Positions 62,139-64,000 of a stretch of DNA of 64,000 nucleotides are shown here, in pieces. The position numbers and the translations under genes are program-made. The stretch is from an uncultured Collinsella sp. Lineage in GTDB: Bacteria; Actinomycetota; Coriobacteriia; Coriobacteriales; Coriobacteriaceae. The notes beneath the pieces are model-generated. The model did no database searches. It saw nothing but the letters and a program-made list of their open reading frames with translations, and was not told the DNA's origin. The stretch lies in assembly GCA_900541055.1 (NCBI GenBank), contig UQHZ01000009.1:15901-79900 (forward strand). Direction: 5' to 3'. Position 1 is the stretch's first letter. Every line of letters starts with the position of its first letter.

Positions 62139-63134
62139 TTACCCTAATACCTCCGCACAGTAATTTCGTAGCGTCTCGGCCGTTTTGGTCCAGCTACATT
62201 CATCAAAATCGATGGAATCAAACAGCCGCTTGGAGTTAGGAGCTCGAAGCAATCCCTCGATCTTATCGGCAACCTCGATCGGGTCCTCGCAGTTTTTCAC
62301 GACATCGGATCCCTGAATCGACATCACTTCGGCAATTCCGCAGTTAGTCGAAAGAAGGAGCGAACATCCGGCCTCAATCGCATCAAGGGCAGAGAGACCA
62401 AAGGGCTCATGCCTAGAATTCATAACGAATACCGAGCACTCTCGAAGCTCGTTCACAAACTGATCGGAGGCAACTTGGCCCCTATATTCACCGTCAGCCG
62501 AGGTCATGAGATTATCTAAGGAAGAGTTATCGGAGTACCGTCGCCCGTACACCCTTAAAGAGCAATCGACACCACGATCTCTGAGAATCGAGACGGCCTT
62601 CGCGACTATTTCGTTGGCCTTAATTGGACGGGTGCCCCCGCTAACAGCAACGATATTTTCACGTTGGCCTTCGAAGCCGCATTGTTTAAACCTTTTGACC
62701 CCAAGGCAAACGTGCTTAACCTTATCGGAGCATTCAGGCAGCTGTTTCTTAACAAAGTTCTCCTGGAGGAAAGAATTCGCAACGATCAAATCCGCAGTAC
62801 GCAAATGCTTAATGATTGCCTTGACAGTTCTATTGCTATATCCGAGACCGTTGATCTCATTCTCAAAAGGGACGTACCCATGATTAAAGCAAATGACAGG
62901 TTTACCAAAGGCAGAAAGCACCCGATGCGCAATGATATCCGTCCAACCAGCGCCGCAAGAGACAATCACATCGCTCTTAAGACCCTCAGAAATAGCCTCA
63001 TATAACTTGGAGATTTTACTTTTTGAATATAGCGGCCGTATCGAATCGCAAGAAGGCCAATATTCCACTAATGACTTGTGTACATTTGAAGGTCCAGTAT
63101 TGCCTGTGACCTCACCAATTAGAAGAATCTTCAT
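62139..63134 (-). CDS. GT4-family glycosyltransferase
   Basis: A 331-residue GT-B fold glycosyltransferase. MKILLIGEVTGNTGPSNVHKSLVE is the N-terminal Rossmann start, NIVAVSGGTRPIKANEIVAKAV the domain-2 start, and SRHEPFGLSALDAIEAGCSLL the retaining E-x7-E motif of the GT4 family. Start at 63134 after AAAGGAAGCATTCA. It is transcribed between the FrhB-like gene and the flippase. Sugar donor and acceptor unknown. Confidence 0.88.
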   Translation of the reverse strand: MKILLIGEVTGNTGPSNVHKSLVEYWPSCDSIRPLYSKSKISKLYEAISEGLKSDVIVSCGAGWTDIIAHRVLSAFGKPVICFNHGYVPFENEINGLGYSNRTVKAIIKHLRTADLIVANSFLQENFVKKQLPECSDKVKHVCLGVKRFKQCGFEGQRENIVAVSGGTRPIKANEIVAKAVSILRDRGVDCSLRVYGRRYSDNSSLDNLMTSADGEYRGQVASDQFVNELRECSVFVMNSRHEPFGLSALDAIEAGCSLLLSTNCGIAEVMSIQGSDVVKNCEDPIEVADKIEGLLRAPNSKRLFDSIDFDECSWTKTAETLRNYCAEVLG

Positions 63135-63188
63135 TGAATGCTTCCTTTAATGTAATGCAAGGGGTTGGAATCAGGTGCTAATGAGACC

Positions 63189-63943
63189 TTAATTCCGTAC
63201 CCCCCCCCCGCGCTTGAGCAAACCAATGCGAATTAGCAAACGTTTAAGCGATTGTTTGAAATACCTTTTGGGCAAAGACCTTCTTACCGCATCGGTAATT
63301 GATCTACCGCATGAAAGGTCCTCGAAGAATCGCGCTCGCGCAGATGGCTTCTCGGAGGGACTCCTCAACTGACCGTTATTCTTAATGGCGGTCTCGATAT
63401 CAACCGTCATTAACTCAGCACCAGCAAGGTCTATCAGTCGCTGTCCTTTTTGATTCTGGATTAAAACCAGGGAGACACCCCGACGCATTTCTTCGGTAAG
63501 ATTCGTCCCCCAGGAATCGCCTAATGTAACATCAGAAACTCTTTCAATGCTTGCATACCTGCAGTGATAACAGTTTTCCGTATAGTCCAGCCCCGCCAAG
63601 AAAGCTACTGTATACCCATCCAAAACACCGGGCAAATCAATCGTTCGCTCGTTCTCCCTTAGCTGAAAGCTGCCTTTAGAACGAAACTCAATCGACTCAA
63701 GCTGATTCATGTCAATCCCATTCTCACTCAGGAATTGACGGAGAATCGCAGGCGAAGGAGTACCGTGGCAAATCAAATCAACCGTATATAAATTCGAAAG
63801 AAGCTTGTTGCCGACAAAGTTTTTAAGAGAGGCCACCTGGCAAGGCAATCCTACAAATAAGACTTCTTTACCCTCAACCAGCAATTTTTTTATACGAGCG
63901 TAAGAGCCAATTGGATTGCTTTTAACGTACTTAGATCCTTTAT
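63189..63943 (-). pseudogene. 5'-truncated FrhB/F420-dehydrogenase beta-subunit family gene of the polysaccharide cluster
   Basis: Codes for the C-terminal ~250 residues of the FrhB_FdhB family often found beside pyruvyl transferases in polysaccharide loci. Visible landmarks are GSKYVKSNPIGSYARIKKLL, VLFVGLPCQVASLKNF, VDLICHGTPSPAILRQFL, NCYHCRYASIERVSDVTLGDSWG. The frame remains open upstream of the TTG at 63884 back to about 63943, where TAA ends it. The N-terminal ferredoxin-like part is therefore missing, cut by an unrelated sequence. The 3' end passes through a ten-G tract. Confidence 0.78.
63200..63209 (-). repeat. Ten-base G homopolymer at the 3' end of the FrhB-like gene
   Basis: Ten consecutive G (C on the plus strand) encode GGG in the last residues RGGGVRN. 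Loss of one G would remove the stop and extend the product by about 20 residues to the start of the glycosyltransferase gene; gain of one gives a different short tail. It could be slippage-prone in the cell or a sequencing uncertainty. Confidence 0.7.
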
Positions 63944-64000
63944 ATTGTTAGCGCCGGGCGATTTTAGCCGCTAATAGTCAAACTATTTTGACCAATCCCG
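63944..64000. other. Unidentified sequence joined to the truncated FrhB-like gene
   Basis: The last 57 bases are unrelated to the interrupted gene and include GCGCCGGGCGATTTTAGCCG and TAGTCAAACTATTTTGACC, an imperfect short inverted repeat. This looks like the end of an inserted element, but too little is visible to name it. The 11-mer TTTAGCCGCTA here (63963-63973) also occurs at 60610-60620 by the IS256-like remnant. Confidence 0.35.

Overview
The window looks like a chromosomal piece of a high-GC, Gram-positive-type actinobacterium. The best guess is the class Coriobacteriia, close to Collinsella. The basis is codon bias towards G/C, strong AGGAGG-type ribosome binding sites, frequent GTG/TTG starts, an ileS T-box, a fakA-recG-rsmD-coaD-rpmF-plsX-acpP-rnc-smc-ftsY-ffh gene order, and a sucrose PTS cluster. 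The genus is an inference from gene content, not a database match.

Layout. 1-11.8 kb: 3'-truncated ileS behind a T-box leader, a glycerol-dehydrogenase-like gene, a DUF523 gene, ftsH, a cobalamin adenosyltransferase, a MATE transporter, a TrmH/SpoU methyltransferase, a thyA-folA pair, and a divergent DUF134-NifX fusion with a His/Cys-rich tail and palindromic operators. 11.8-26.8 kb: one long minus-strand housekeeping cluster (asp23-like, fakA, recG, rsmD, coaD, a coiled-coil gene, yceD, rpmF, plsX, acpP, rnc, smc, ftsY, ffh) preceded by tRNA-Asn. 27.2-38.8 kb: a second minus-strand cluster (rimP, nusA, infB, rbfA, nrnA, truB, ribF, dnaG, rpoD), running from ribosome maturation and transcription/translation factors to primase and the main sigma factor. 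39-44 kb: leuS, an IMP dehydrogenase and a small ModE-like regulator, with two remarkable long inverted repeats. 44-49.4 kb: an unusual PLP-fold protein and a sucrose catabolic unit (scrR, scrA, scrB) with LacI-type operators.

49.5-60.7 kb is an accessory, defence-rich island with more A+T-rich genes and decayed fragments. It holds a three-gene toxin-antitoxin-SecB-like chaperone (TAC) module, an AAA ATPase plus RloB (TOPRIM-like) pair resembling PARIS/OLD-type systems, a nonsense-mutated pseudogene, a DUF2188 gene, and a three-gene set (RecF/SMC-like ATPase, DUF4393 protein, large protein with a C-terminal R-x5-H HEPN-like motif). The last set is the best candidate for an undescribed defence system. 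UvrD-like helicase and IS256-like transposase fragments follow. 60.7-64 kb is the distal end of a surface-polysaccharide cluster (flippase, GT4 glycosyltransferase, and a 5'-truncated FrhB-family gene with a ten-G tract), cut by the window end.

Almost all genes are on the minus strand. Where several starts were possible, the one with a good ribosome binding site was chosen. Family assignments come from motifs read by eye; no search was run.
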